DNA of 64,000 nt from an uncultured Prevotellaceae bacterium (GCA_900316835.1 ONEL01000010.1:1-64000), one strand, 5' to 3'; shown: positions 32,011 to 41,217, numbered from the stretch's first letter. A program made the numbers and translations. The notes: generated by a model from the sequence alone, not told the origin.

Positions 32011-34860
32011 ATGAAGCTTTTTCTCCTTGATGCTTATGCACTGATTTTTCGTGCTTACTATGCGTTGATTCGCAATCCGCGTTACACGTCGGCAGGGCTT
32101 AACACGTCGGCAATTTTTGGCTTTGTCAACACCTTGCAAGAAGTGCTCAAAAAAGAACGCCCTTCCCACATCGCGGTGTGTTTCGACCCTCCCGGCGGCA
32201 CATTCAGGCACGAGGCTTACAAGGAATATAAAGCTAATCGAGAGGCGACCCCCGAGGATATCAAACTCGCCGTGCCCTATATCAAGCGCATCATCCACGC
32301 CTATAACATCCCTGTGATTGAAGTGCCTGGCTACGAGGCCGATGATGTGATAGGTACTCTCGCGCACATGGCGCAAGAACATGGCTTCGACACCTTCATG
32401 ATGACCCCCGACAAGGACTTTGGGCAACTAGTGACCGAGCACGTGAAAGTCTATCATCCCGCGCGCAAGGGTGGCGACCCCGAGGTGCAGGGTGTGGAGG
32501 AGATAAAGGCTAAGTATGGCTTCGAGTCGCCCTTGCAAGTGATCGACATGCTCGCGCTCATGGGCGATGCCGTCGACAACATCCCCGGTTGCCCCGGTGT
32601 GGGCGAGGTGACGGCAATCAAGCTACTCAAGCAGTTTGGCACTGTAGAGAATTTGCTTGCCAACACCCACCAGCTCAAGGGTGCCCTGCTCAAGAAGGTG
32701 ACCGAGAATGTGGAGCAAATCAAGTTCTCCAAGTTTCTTGCCACTATCAAGACCGATGTGCCGCTACAGTGGGATGAGCGGCAGTTGCGTCGTGAGCCTG
32801 CCAATCTCGAAGCCCTCAAGCAGGTGTTCAGCGAGCTGGAATTCCGAGCGTTGATGGTGCGCCTGGTTGATCATGGTGAGGCCAATGTGGGTCTTGAAGC
32901 CCCAGGCTTGAGTGCCAACGCCACACCACAGCCAGTGCTTGAACCCGCTCAGGCAACAGCTGCCCCTAAAGCCGGCAAGAAAGCGGGGCAACCGCAGCTA
33001 CCATCGCTCTTTGATGACCTGGAGCACGACACTACTCCCGCAGCTCCCGCTGTGGTGGAAACCATCGACATCAACAGCCATGAGCATGACTACAGTCTCA
33101 TTGCCGACGACGCGCAAGCGGCACAACTGGTGCAACAGCTTGTAGAGGCAGGCAACCCCGTGGGGCTGTGCCTTGTCGCCGATGGTGAGGAGGCGATGCG
33201 AGCACGCATTGTGGGACTGGCGGTGAGCACCGAGCGCTATCGTGCCGCCTTCATGCCGCTCGACGACATGGGGTGGATGCTGAGTGCTGTGGCACCGCTC
33301 TTTGAGGGCAAGGTGCAGCTTGTGGGCAACGACATCAAGCGTTGCATGGTGGCACTGAGTAGGATGGGAGTGGAGATGAAGGCGAGCTACTACGACATAG
33401 CCGTGGCGCATTACCTCTTGCAGCCTGAGCGCTCACACAGCACACGCCTCATTGCCGAGGAGCTGATGAACTACTCGGCAATCTCGCTCGAGAGTCTCAC
33501 TGGGGCTAAGGGAAAGAAGCAAAAACAGCTTGCCCAGGTCAAGCCCGAGCGCCTAGCCGAGTGGGCTTGCGAGACTGCCGACATTGCTCTGGCGCTGAAA
33601 CCACTTCTCGACAAGCGACTGGAAGAAAACGGCTTGACACACCTGCTTACCGACATCGAGTTACCGCTGGTGGAGGTGCTGGCAAGCATGGAGATGGCAG
33701 GAGCGCGCATCGATGAGAAGGCGCTAGCCGACTACTCGGTGAAGCTCACCGAGCAGATGAACACACTGGAGCGTGAGTGTCACGAGCTGGCGGGAATGGA
33801 ATTTAACACGGCATCGCCGGCACAGGTGGGAGAGGTGCTTTTTGACCACCTGAAGATAGACGCTAAGGCCAAGAAGACTAAAACAGGGCAGTATTCCACC
33901 ACCGAGGAGATACTCATGAAATTGCGCGACCGTCATCCGCTGGTCGACAAAATACTGGAGCTGCGCGGCATTCGCAAGCTGCTCTCTACCTATGTAAATG
34001 CCCTGCCAGCACTGGTGAACCCACGCACGGGGCGCATCCACACCACCTATAACCAGACGGTCACCGCCACCGGGCGACTGTCGTCGACCAACCCTAACTT
34101 GCAAAATATCCCTGTGCGCAACGACGATGGCAAGGAGATACGCCGAGCGTTCATCCCCGCCGAGGGAAATGTGTTCTTTAGTGCCGACTATTCACAGATT
34201 GAGTTGCGACTGGTTGCCGACTTGAGCAATGACGAGACAATGCTCAACGCCTTTGCCGCCGGCGAGGATATCCATGCCATCACAGCTTCTAAAATCTATC
34301 ATGAGCCACTGGAGCAGGTCACCAGCGAACAGCGACGCAAGGCCAAGACAGCCAATTTTGGCATCCTCTATGGCATCTCGGCATTTGGGCTTAGCCAGCG
34401 TCTAAACATCCCGCGTAGCGAGGCTAAGATGCTCATTGATGGCTATTTCGAGACGTTCCCGCAGGTGAAGCGGTACATTGAGCGCAGTGTGGCGCAGGCG
34501 CGTGAGCAGGGCTATGTAACCACTCTCTTTGGGCGCCGGCGCATGCTCCCCGACATCAACTCGCGCAACGCTGTGGTGCGCAGTTTCAGCGAGCGCAACG
34601 CCGTCAATGCTCCCATCCAGGGTACTGCCGCCGACGTCATCAAGCGTGCCATGATAGCCATCTATCGCCAGTTCAAGCAAGAGGGCATCAAGTCGCGCAT
34701 GATACTGCAGGTGCATGATGAGTTGAACTTCGACGTCATTCCCGCCGAGCTCGACCGCGTCACTGCCATTGTCGTCACCCAGATGGAGAATGCCTACAGT
34801 GGCCGGGTGCGCCTCACCGCATCTCACGGCGCCGCCACCAACTGGCTCGATGCCCACTAG
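32011..34860 (+). CDS. polA: DNA polymerase I with degenerate 3'-5' exonuclease domain
   Basis: The product has 949 residues. The 5' nuclease domain (1-290) starts MKLFLLDAYALIFRAYYAL, with acidic metal ligands in EADDVIGTL and DAVDNIPG. A Pro/Ala linker (about 295-350) leads to the 3'-5' exonuclease-like domain (about 355-540). By alignment to the E. coli enzyme, D355, E357, D424 and D501 are replaced by C387, V389, C445 and T522, so proofreading should be lost. The polymerase domain (about 545-949) is intact: motif A FFSADYSQIELRL, motif B RRKAKTANFGILYG, motif C LQVHDELNFDV. It fills gaps and removes RNA primers on the lagging strand and in repair. Confidence 0.97.
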   Translation: MKLFLLDAYALIFRAYYALIRNPRYTSAGLNTSAIFGFVNTLQEVLKKERPSHIAVCFDPPGGTFRHEAYKEYKANREATPEDIKLAVPYIKRIIHAYNIPVIEVPGYEADDVIGTLAHMAQEHGFDTFMMTPDKDFGQLVTEHVKVYHPARKGGDPEVQGVEEIKAKYGFESPLQVIDMLALMGDAVDNIPGCPGVGEVTAIKLLKQFGTVENLLANTHQLKGALLKKVTENVEQIKFSKFLATIKTDVPLQWDERQLRREPANLEALKQVFSELEFRALMVRLVDHGEANVGLEAPGLSANATPQPVLEPAQATAAPKAGKKAGQPQLPSLFDDLEHDTTPAAPAVVETIDINSHEHDYSLIADDAQAAQLVQQLVEAGNPVGLCLVADGEEAMRARIVGLAVSTERYRAAFMPLDDMGWMLSAVAPLFEGKVQLVGNDIKRCMVALSRMGVEMKASYYDIAVAHYLLQPERSHSTRLIAEELMNYSAISLESLTGAKGKKQKQLAQVKPERLAEWACETADIALALKPLLDKRLEENGLTHLLTDIELPLVEVLASMEMAGARIDEKALADYSVKLTEQMNTLERECHELAGMEFNTASPAQVGEVLFDHLKIDAKAKKTKTGQYSTTEEILMKLRDRHPLVDKILELRGIRKLLSTYVNALPALVNPRTGRIHTTYNQTVTATGRLSSTNPNLQNIPVRNDDGKEIRRAFIPAEGNVFFSADYSQIELRLVADLSNDETMLNAFAAGEDIHAITASKIYHEPLEQVTSEQRRKAKTANFGILYGISAFGLSQRLNIPRSEAKMLIDGYFETFPQVKRYIERSVAQAREQGYVTTLFGRRRMLPDINSRNAVVRSFSERNAVNAPIQGTAADVIKRAMIAIYRQFKQEGIKSRMILQVHDELNFDVIPAELDRVTAIVVTQMENAYSGRVRLTASHGAATNWLDAH

Positions 34861-34868
34861 CTTTTAAA

Positions 34869-34897
34869 AGACAATTACGGGCAATTGCTGGGATTTT
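34869..34897 (+). repeat. AGACAATTACGG / CAATTGCTGGGATTTT repeat, copy 1
   Basis: AGACAATTACGG (34869-34880) is followed directly by CAATTGCTGGGATTTT (34882-34897), just after the polA stop. Both halves recur at 63871-63882 and 63920-63935 after another stop codon, there separated by 37 nt. Confidence 0.7.
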
Positions 34898-34906
34898 CTT
34901 TTATTA

Positions 34907-35141
34907 AACGTGAGTTCGACGAATTTATCATTTGAAAATCATTGCGTTAGCAACTCCCCCTCTAAGTTAGAGGGGGGCGGGGGGAGTATGTCCCCTCATT
35001 TGATAGTTATCATACTCCTCAGTCGCTCTGCGACAGCTCCTCTATCTTAGAGGAGCAGCCTGATATACAGCTATTTATTTTCATCGAACTCACGTTATCT
35101 TAGAGGGGGAGTTGCGCCTTTTATCACATTATGACACACCC
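34907..35141. repeat. Composite inverted-repeat region between polA and queA
   Basis: Two inverted pairs interleave. AACGTGAGTTCGA (34907-34919) pairs with 35084-35096, and GCAACTCCCCCTCTAAG (34950-34966) with 35099-35115. Local stems (CTCTAAGTTAGAG and CCTCTATCTTAGAGG) lie inside. The segment 35120-35141 (TTTATCACATTATGACACA and three more bases) recurs at 54956-54977, again beside an AACGTGAGTTC stem. No gene was found in 34861-35182. Confidence 0.7.
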
Positions 35142-35182
35142 CGCTAATGCTATGATTTCTTGTGACCTCGGAATGATGTTTG

Positions 35183-36235
35183 TCAGTCGATGATGAGCAT
35201 GGCGTCTCCGTAGGCTCCGAAGCGGTATTTCTCGTCGATGGCTACCTTGTAGGCTTGCATCACAGTTTCATAACCTCCAAAGGCGCATGTGAGCATGAGC
35301 ATCACCGAGTAGGGCAGGTGGAAGTTGGTCACCAGCGCGTTGGCGGTGGTGAAGTCGTAGGGTGGGAAGATGAACTTGTTGGTCCATCCGTCGAATGGCT
35401 TGATGTGTCCGTTCATGCTCACTGAGCTCTCCATAGCTCGCAGTGTAGACACGCCAATGGCGCACACTTTGTGTCCCTGGTCACGGCGCTGGTTCACTCT
35501 CTCGGTAACGTCGGCGGGTATGAAGATTTGCTCGCTGTCCATGCGGTGCTTGGTGAGGTCTTCCACGTCGATGTTGCGGAAGCTACCCAGCCCCAAGTGC
35601 ACGGTGATATACTCATCGTGAATGCCTTTTATCTCCATGCGCTTGAGCAACTCGCGGCTGAAGTGTAGACCAGCGGCAGGAGCCACCACGGCGCCCTCGT
35701 TGCGCGCGAAGATGGTCTGGTATCGTTCCTCGTCTTCGGGTTCTACCTCTCGCTTGATGTAGTAGGGCAGTGGAGTGTGTCCCAGTGCATAGAGGTTGCG
35801 CTTGAACTCGTCATGGTCTCCGTCGTAGAGGAATCGTAGTGTGCGTCCTCTCGAGGTGGTGTTATCGATAACCTCGGCCACCATGCCCTCGTCGAGCCCA
35901 AAGTAGAGCTTGTTGCCAATGCGAATCTTGCGAGCAGGCTCCACGAGCACGTCCCACAGCTTGTGCTCCTCGTTGAGCTCACGCAGCAGGAACACCTCGA
36001 TGTTAGCTCCGGTCTTTTCCTTGTTGCCGTTGAGCTTGGCAGGGAACACCTGTGTGTCGTTGAAGATGAAGGTGTCCTGGTCGTCGAAGTAATGGATGAT
36101 GTCCTTGAAGATGCGGTGCTCAATTTCACCAGTCTTGCTGTGCAACACCATGAGCCTCGCCTCGTCGCGATTGGGGGCGGGGTGCATGGCGATGAGCTCA
36201 CTGGGCATGTTGTTGTTAAATTCCGATAGTTTCAT
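35183..36235 (-). CDS. queA: S-adenosylmethionine:tRNA ribosyltransferase-isomerase QueA
   Basis: The product has 350 residues. It begins [20 protein letters not shown], close to the family start (DFDLPEELIA). Key segments are [43 protein letters not shown] (the strongly conserved PTAGLHF region), [12 protein letters not shown] and the C-terminal [16 protein letters not shown]. It transfers the ribosyl part of SAM to preQ1-tRNA to make epoxyqueuosine. It lies downstream of truB in a minus-strand group of RNA-modification and envelope genes, with a gap of 34 bp. Confidence 0.96.
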   Translation of the reverse strand: MKLSEFNNNMPSELIAMHPAPNRDEARLMVLHSKTGEIEHRIFKDIIHYFDDQDTFIFNDTQVFPAKLNGNKEKTGANIEVFLLRELNEEHKLWDVLVEPARKIRIGNKLYFGLDEGMVAEVIDNTTSRGRTLRFLYDGDHDEFKRNLYALGHTPLPYYIKREVEPEDEERYQTIFARNEGAVVAPAAGLHFSRELLKRMEIKGIHDEYITVHLGLGSFRNIDVEDLTKHRMDSEQIFIPADVTERVNQRRDQGHKVCAIGVSTLRAMESSVSMNGHIKPFDGWTNKFIFPPYDFTTANALVTNFHLPYSVMLMLTCAFGGYETVMQAYKVAIDEKYRFGAYGDAMLIID

Positions 36236-36269
36236 CTGTAGTCAGTATTTTAGTGATTGTGGTTATATT

Positions 36270-37109
36270 TTATTTGTCGATTTGTGATTGGCGAGGCGCG
36301 CGGGAGCGTTGCCGGGCTTGACGCTGCGCTTTGCGCTGGCGGGCCGCGGCACGGTTAGCTTCGCGCTCGCGTTCCAGGCGCTGCTGCTCGGCACGGTCGG
36401 GACTCACCATCTCCTCGGTCTCAAGGCGAGCGATGAGGGTGTCTACCCGCTCGCAGTTTTCCACACTCACGTCGCCCACGCGTGTGCGTCGCAGTGCCGT
36501 GAGATGTGCTCCGCTACCCAGCGCCACCCCTATGTCGCGTGCCAGCGCGCGGATGTAGGTGCCCTTGCTACACACCACCCTGATGGTGAGTGTGGGCTCT
36601 TGTGGCAGGCCACATTCAAGCACTTCTATCTCGTCGATGACGAGAGTCTTGGGGCGTATTTCCACTTCCTTTCCCTTGCGTGCGAGCTTGTAGGCTGGCT
36701 TGCCGTCGATTTTGCACGCCGAGAAAGCCGGTGGCACTTGCTCAATGCTACCGGTGAACTGCTGTTGCAGCACTTGTTCCACCAGCTCGCGCGTGATGTG
36801 CTGCCAGGGGTAGGTGGCGTCGACCTGAGTCTCAAGGTCGAACGATGGTGTTGTCTCACCCAGGCGCATGTGGGCGACGTATTCCTTTACGCCAGCTTGA
36901 AGTTCCTCGATGCGCTTGGTTGCACGGCCGGTGCACACGGTGAGCACGCCAGTGGCGAGGGGGTCGAGCGTGCCGGCGTGGCCCACACGCAGGCTCTTGA
37001 TGTCGAGCCGCTTGCGTAGTCGTGTACGCACCTTTTTCACCACCTCAAACGACGTCCACCCTAGTGGCTTGTCAACGCTGAATATTTCTCCTTCTATAGG
37101 GTTGAGCAT
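36270..37109 (-). CDS. truB: tRNA pseudouridine-55 synthase TruB
   Basis: The product has 279 residues. The core spans about 1-240: VDKPLGWTSFEVVKKVR, the catalytic RVGHAGTLDPLATGVL with the nucleophilic Asp in GTLDP, and CSKGTYIRALARDIG. The last about 40 residues form a very basic, Arg/Gln/Ala-rich tail (EANRAAARQRKAQRQARQ) absent from most TruB proteins; it could add RNA affinity. It makes pseudouridine in the T loop of tRNAs. uppP ends 112 bp upstream, and queA follows. Confidence 0.95.
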   Translation of the reverse strand: MLNPIEGEIFSVDKPLGWTSFEVVKKVRTRLRKRLDIKSLRVGHAGTLDPLATGVLTVCTGRATKRIEELQAGVKEYVAHMRLGETTPSFDLETQVDATYPWQHITRELVEQVLQQQFTGSIEQVPPAFSACKIDGKPAYKLARKGKEVEIRPKTLVIDEIEVLECGLPQEPTLTIRVVCSKGTYIRALARDIGVALGSGAHLTALRRTRVGDVSVENCERVDTLIARLETEEMVSPDRAEQQRLEREREANRAAARQRKAQRQARQRSRAPRQSQIDK

Positions 37110-37221
37110 GAGAGTTTATTAAAGTGTTAAGTATCAAAGTAGAGGAGGAGTTGCTCCCGACTAGCACAAATAACGAATTGTGAGAAACTGGATGCCGTCT
37201 ACTAAAGTGAAAAATATTCTT

Positions 37222-38019
37222 CTACATCATTGAGCAGATGATGGTTGCGATGCCGGCGATGGCGCAGTAGATGCCAAAGTAGATGAGCTTGCCACGCTTG
37301 ACGATGCTTATCATCCACTTGCAGGCGAAGCACCCCGAGATGAATGCCGCCAGGAAACCCACCACGAGAGGGAGGGTGGTGATGTTGTCAAACACGTCGT
37401 CGCCTTTCATCATTTTCAACACATCGAGCAGGGCTTCGCCCAGGATGGGAGGAATGACCATCAAGAATGAGAATTGAGCCAGCGACTCCTTTTTGTTGCC
37501 CAGTAGCAAGCCAGTGGCGATGGTGCTTCCTGAGCGCGAGAGTCCCGGCATCACGGCGCATGCTTGTGCCACGCCAATGATGAGAGCGTCTTTCCACGAT
37601 ATTTCTTGCTTGATGCGTGGCTTGGCATAGTAGGAGAAAGTGAGCAGTGCCGCAGTCACAAGCAGCATGATGCCCACGATGAGCAGTCCTGAGCCAAACA
37701 CTTGCTCAACGTAGTCCTTGAAGAACACTCCCACGATGCCCACGGGAATCATGGAGATGAGGATGTTGATGAAATAGCGTGTCTCGGCGTTGAGCTCGCA
37801 CTTAAATAGTCCGCGCACAATCCAGTCGATCTCGCTCCACAAGATTACCAGAGTGCTGAGCACAGTTGCCACATGCACCAGCACGGTGAACATGAGGTTG
37901 TCGCTGTCTTGCAGTCCAAACAGGTGTGCCCCTATTGCCAAGTGTCCACTACTACTCACCGGCAAGTATTCAGTGAGTCCCTGAATAATGCCTAAAATTA
38001 AAGCTTGTATCCAGTCCAT
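37222..38019 (-). CDS. uppP: Undecaprenyl-diphosphatase UppP (BacA)
   Basis: The product has 265 residues with about eight membrane spans. It contains both family signatures: [17 protein letters not shown] (about 15-31, with the catalytic Glu and SSSGH) and [18 protein letters not shown] (about 158-175, including the PGxSRSG loop). It dephosphorylates C55 isoprenyl diphosphate so the lipid carrier can be reused in peptidoglycan, O-antigen and capsule synthesis, and is linked to bacitracin tolerance. It is placed after the DUF3098 gene, as in many Bacteroidetes genomes. Confidence 0.97.
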   Translation of the reverse strand: MDWIQALILGIIQGLTEYLPVSSSGHLAIGAHLFGLQDSDNLMFTVLVHVATVLSTLVILWSEIDWIVRGLFKCELNAETRYFINILISMIPVGIVGVFFKDYVEQVFGSGLLIVGIMLLVTAALLTFSYYAKPRIKQEISWKDALIIGVAQACAVMPGLSRSGSTIATGLLLGNKKESLAQFSFLMVIPPILGEALLDVLKMMKGDDVFDNITTLPLVVGFLAAFISGCFACKWMISIVKRGKLIYFGIYCAIAGIATIICSMM

Positions 38020-38077
38020 AAAGAGGGATTAAATGATGTGAAAATAAAGTGGGCTTCGACCACACATGTAGTGTGCC

Positions 38078-38386
38078 TTAGCCTTCTACTTCTTCCTTGT
38101 TTTTCTTTCCGCGATAGAGGATGGCGGGAACCATGAGCAGGAATCCCACAAAGGTGATGAATGGCGCTACCACGATGCGTGTTGAGTTGAACACGTCGTT
38201 GTTGAAGGAAGAGCCGTTGTTGGCCGAACCAGCCATCATGAAAAATCCTAGCGCGATGAGAGCCAGCGATATTGCTATCATGATGTAGTTAAGCTTGTTA
38301 AGTGGGAGACTTTCGCTCGTTTTTCCTGTTGCAGCACTAGTGCTGTTGAGGGTGGGTTGTTTCTTGTTTGCTTGAGCCATACTCAT
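38078..38386 (-). CDS. DUF3098 small membrane protein
   Basis: The product has 102 residues. A polar N-terminus (about 1-28) precedes two membrane spans: LNYIMIAISLALIALGFFMM and RIVVAPFITFVGFLLMVPAI. The phrases PLNKLNYIMIA and VFNSTRIVVAP are typical of the DUF3098 family. In Bacteroidetes this gene usually lies between ftsX and uppP; here ftsX is absent, and the gene has its own promoter at 38440-38470. Function is unknown but its constant neighbours suggest an envelope or division role. The C-terminal tail is Lys/Glu-rich. Confidence 0.88.
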   Translation of the reverse strand: MSMAQANKKQPTLNSTSAATGKTSESLPLNKLNYIMIAISLALIALGFFMMAGSANNGSSFNNDVFNSTRIVVAPFITFVGFLLMVPAILYRGKKNKEEVEG

Positions 38387-38439
38387 TCAATAGATGATTA
38401 ATAACTTTTTAGCAGGGCGCTACTGCCCTAATTTCGTTG

Positions 38440-38470
38440 CAAAATTACAATATCAAAACCCGTTTGTCAA
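38440..38470 (-). promoter_or_regulatory. Promoter of the DUF3098-uppP-truB-queA unit
   Basis: On the minus strand -7 TAATTTTG (38447-38440) and -33 TTG (38470-38468) are exactly 20 bp apart. It lies 54 bp upstream of the DUF3098 start. Confidence 0.75.
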
Positions 38471-38512
38471 TATCTAAGCCTCTTTTTTTCAATTTTTTTC
38501 ACTCAAAAGGTA

Positions 38513-38527
38513 TTTTGCAACACCCTC
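38513..38527 (-). repeat. Isolated terminal repeat of the MITE-like family
   Basis: TTTTGCAACACCCTC is the reverse complement of GAGGGTGTTGCAAAA found at the left end of both MITE-like copies (17920-17934 and 23045-23059). The element core is absent. It sits in the 391-bp gap 38387-38777, which otherwise holds only two divergent promoters. Confidence 0.6.
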
Positions 38528-38719
38528 CACGCAGGTAGAATTCCTTTAGTAACTTTAATCTCAGAATAGTTACACTACTGTTATTGCAATGTTGTTGTGT
38601 GTGGCAAAAAGCGTCTGTTATCCTAAAAAATGAGGGGTAGGGTGGCAAGAAAAATGGCTTTTTCAAGAGTTTTTTTAAATTAATTTTGCGTTTTGCTTTT
38701 AAAATCGGTAAATATCTAT

Positions 38720-38727
38720 TACTTTTG
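38720..38727 (+). promoter_or_regulatory. -7 element for the TPR protein
   Basis: TACTTTTG followed by CACCGC matches TAnnTTTG, 50 bp upstream of the start at 38778. TTTTG at 38691-38695 is a possible -33 though slightly far. Confidence 0.65.
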
Positions 38728-38777
38728 CACCGCAAAAATAAAAACGTAAAATAAAAACACAGAATAAGATACACACT

Positions 38778-39449
38778 ATGGCAAAGAAAAAAAATCAAGA
38801 AACCCGCACAAAACTTGAGGATATCAACGAGTCATTGTCGGGAATCGAGCAGAAATTTGAACAACACAAGAAGGTTATTTACTGGATTGTGATTGCGATT
38901 TTGATTATCGCACTCCTCGTGTGGGGATATTTCAAGTTCGTCTATGGTCCTAACTATGAGAAAGCTAAGAAGGACCTGAGCAAAGCCGACACCGAGCTGC
39001 TCATCAAGAACGACTCTACCGCGGCTCTCAAGAGCTACGAGAAAATCGCTAAGAACTACAGCAACCCCGCCGGTAACCGCGCTAAACTCTCGGCGGCTAC
39101 TATCCTCTATGGTCAGGGCGACTATAAGAAGGCTCTCAACTACCTTGAGGACTATTCTCCCAAGGGTGAGATTGCCGGTCCCGCTTCGCAAGCGCTGCTG
39201 GGCGACTGCTATGTGAACAATAAAAATCTTGACAAGGCAGTTTCGGCCTACGACAAGGCTATCAAGCTCGCCGGCGAGAACAAGGTGCTTGTGGCAAGCA
39301 TTATGCAAAAGAAGGCTAACGTGCTTCACAGCCAGAAGAAATATAAAGAAGAGCTTGATCTCTACGAGCAACTCGAGACCAAGTACATGGGTCCTGGCGC
39401 TATGGATGCTCAAATTGAGCGCGCAAAGACCATGATGGGCGGTAAATAA
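38778..39449 (+). CDS. Membrane-anchored TPR protein (YfgM-like)
   Basis: The product has 223 residues. A charged N-terminal stretch with coiled-coil character (about 1-32) precedes one span (about 33-55; VIYWIVIAILIIALLVWGYF). TPR-type helical repeats follow (AALKSYEKIAKNYSNPAGNR, LSAATILYGQGDYKKALNYL, LLGDCYVNNKNLDKAVSAYD). The arrangement resembles YfgM, an ancillary subunit of the SecYEG/BamA chaperone network, and similar Bacteroidetes proteins, but is not proof of that role. It is followed by a strong terminator, so it is probably monocistronic. Confidence 0.85.
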   Translation: MAKKKNQETRTKLEDINESLSGIEQKFEQHKKVIYWIVIAILIIALLVWGYFKFVYGPNYEKAKKDLSKADTELLIKNDSTAALKSYEKIAKNYSNPAGNRAKLSAATILYGQGDYKKALNYLEDYSPKGEIAGPASQALLGDCYVNNKNLDKAVSAYDKAIKLAGENKVLVASIMQKKANVLHSQKKYKEELDLYEQLETKYMGPGAMDAQIERAKTMMGGK

Positions 39450-39502
39450 TCATCGAGATTGTGAAAACGCAAGTTTTTCTATTATCTTAGGGACAAAAAG
39501 AG

Positions 39503-39544
39503 AGTTGGACACGGCGGCTTGTCGCTTAGTCCAACTTTTTTTCA
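39503..39544 (+). terminator. Rho-independent terminator
   Basis: AGTTGGAC (39503-39510) pairs with GTCCAACT (39529-39536), followed by a run of seven T. It ends the TPR gene transcript and precedes pyrH. Confidence 0.9.
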
Positions 39545-39587
39545 TAGTAACATAATAAACACACACATACACACACAAATACTTAAC

Positions 39588-40301
39588 ATGGAAACAAAAT
39601 ACAAGCGCATACTTCTTAAGCTCAGCGGTGAGTCGCTGATGGGCGAACAAGGTTACGGCATCGACCGCCAGCGTGTGGACGACTATGCCGAGCAAATAAA
39701 GGAAATAGTAGATGCCGGAGTGCAAGTGGCAATTGTGATAGGTGGTGGAAACATCTTCCGTGGACTCTCGGGAGCCGCTAAGGGCTTCGACCGCGTGAAG
39801 GGCGACCAAATGGGTATGCTGGCAACCGTTATCAACTCGCTGGCACTATCGTCGGCACTGGAAGCAGTGGGTCAGAAAGCACAGGTGTTTACCGCTATTG
39901 CCATGACACCCATTGGCGAGCAGTATACCAAGTGGCGCGCCATTGAGGCGATGGAACAGGGCAAGGTGGCAATCATGTCGTGTGGCACTGGCAATCCCTT
40001 CTTCACCACCGACACTGGTAGCACCTTGCGAGGCATTGAGGTTGAGGCCGACGTCATGCTCAAGGGCACTCGTGTGGATGGCATCTACACCGCCGACCCC
40101 GAGAAGGACCCCACCGCCACTAAGTTTGACAGTATCACCTACGACGAGATTATTGCTCGCGGTCTCAAAGTGATGGACATGACCGCCACTGTGATGGCTA
40201 AGGAAAATAGCCTTCCTATCCACGTGTTTAACATGGACGAGAAAGGAAACTTGCGCAAGGTAATAGTCGGTGAGCCCATAGGCACCGTTGTGACTCCCTA
40301 G
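39588..40301 (+). CDS. pyrH: UMP kinase PyrH
   Basis: The product has 237 residues from the ATG at 39588. The longer open frame from TTG 39519 would read through the terminator stem. The sequence KRILLKLSGESLMGEQGYGID, then VAIVIGGGNIFRG, GDQMGMLATVINSLAL, CGTGNPFFTTDTGSTLRGIE and the C-terminal GTVVTP fit the amino-acid-kinase fold of hexameric bacterial UMP kinase. It phosphorylates UMP to UDP in pyrimidine synthesis and is allosterically controlled by GTP and UTP in the family. It converges with the minus-strand outer-membrane-type gene 8 bp downstream. Confidence 0.97.
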   Translation: METKYKRILLKLSGESLMGEQGYGIDRQRVDDYAEQIKEIVDAGVQVAIVIGGGNIFRGLSGAAKGFDRVKGDQMGMLATVINSLALSSALEAVGQKAQVFTAIAMTPIGEQYTKWRAIEAMEQGKVAIMSCGTGNPFFTTDTGSTLRGIEVEADVMLKGTRVDGIYTADPEKDPTATKFDSITYDEIIARGLKVMDMTATVMAKENSLPIHVFNMDEKGNLRKVIVGEPIGTVVTP

Positions 40302-40309
40302 AATACCTT

Positions 40310-41089
40310 CTAGAACTCTACACCAGCCTTGAGCAGAAGGTTGTGGAAGATGGCGTTCTTGTCTAGATAGGAGCTACCGCTCTTGTCGGGGATAGCGCCA
40401 GGTGTGTCGCCAGTGCACCATAGCTTGTAGTGAGCGGTGTGTAGCGCATAGCCCACTCCCACGTTGAACGAGAAGAACTGGTTGCTCTTGAAATGGTAAC
40501 CAATGGTGGGAGACGTGTAGAATCCCTTGTGGTTAATAAATGTAGCACCCACTTTGAGGCTTACAAATGGGGTGTTGCTACTCTCGTTCTTGAAGCTATA
40601 GCGTCCCTCGGCATAGATGGGGATAAAGGGGTAACGCCAGTTGGGGTCGTTCTCCTCGGGTTGTGCCTTGTCGGTGCGTTGTGGGTAGGATTTAAGCACA
40701 GGATTGAAGTTGTGGATACCAATACCGGCGCCCAAGTAGGCACGTGGAGTGATGGCGTAGCCAAAAGAGGTTTCGATGAGCCAAAAGTTATTGCGTGGTT
40801 GCCCCATTCCCATTGAGTATCCCAGGTCGATAAATCCACGAAATTTAGCTGTGTCGTAGTTTTTCTTGCGGGTTTCGTGGCTTATGTGGTCAATGTCGCT
40901 CATGGCAAATGTGTAGTTCATGCCATTAAGTGTTTCCACTTCTACTTGTTGCTCGTTGCGCGAGGTGATAATTCCCTCAATCACTTGCCCGTTGCGCAGG
41001 TGAATCTTAACCTTAGGCACCACGTCGAGTGCCATCATGTGTGTAGACATGGCTATTGCCATAATCAAGATTAATAGTGTTTTTTTCAT
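40310..41089 (-). CDS. Probable outer-membrane beta-barrel protein
   Basis: The product has 259 residues with a signal peptide (about 1-21; LILIMAIAMSTHMMA). Residues of about 25-70 form a small SH3/LSm-like strand region (KIHLRNGQVIEGIITSRNEQ) ending SDIDHISHET. Alternating hydrophobic strands follow (GFIDLGYSMGMGQ, FGYAITPRAYLGAGIGIHNF, FVSLKVGATFINHKG, FFSFNVGVGYALHTAHY), ending with the aromatic KAGVEF. This is an OmpA/OmpW-like barrel plan. A tandem repeat tract lies directly upstream of its start. The specific function is not recognisable. Confidence 0.8.
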   Translation of the reverse strand: MKKTLLILIMAIAMSTHMMALDVVPKVKIHLRNGQVIEGIITSRNEQQVEVETLNGMNYTFAMSDIDHISHETRKKNYDTAKFRGFIDLGYSMGMGQPRNNFWLIETSFGYAITPRAYLGAGIGIHNFNPVLKSYPQRTDKAQPEENDPNWRYPFIPIYAEGRYSFKNESSNTPFVSLKVGATFINHKGFYTSPTIGYHFKSNQFFSFNVGVGYALHTAHYKLWCTGDTPGAIPDKSGSSYLDKNAIFHNLLLKAGVEF

Positions 41090-41115
41090 GTTTTAATTAG
41101 GGGTAGGATAGGATA

Positions 41116-41198
41116 GGAGTTACTAGGAATTACTAGGAGTTGCTAGGAGTTGCTGGGAGCTACTAGGAGTTACTAGGAGTTGCTAGGAGTTGCTGGGG
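41116..41198 (+). repeat. 10-nt tandem repeat GGAGTTRCTA
   Basis: About eight copies of a 10-bp unit (GGAGTTACTA or GGAGTTGCTA, some CTG variants) lie between the start of the outer-membrane-type gene and the ABC exporter. Such arrays are prone to slippage. Confidence 0.9.
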
Positions 41199-41217
41199 GG
41201 ATTGTGGATTTTATATT

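Noticed and set aside
38499..38798. 99-codon minus-strand open frame
   Set aside because: It overlaps the promoter and start of the TPR gene and is a Leu/Phe/Lys-rich translation of AT-rich spacer.
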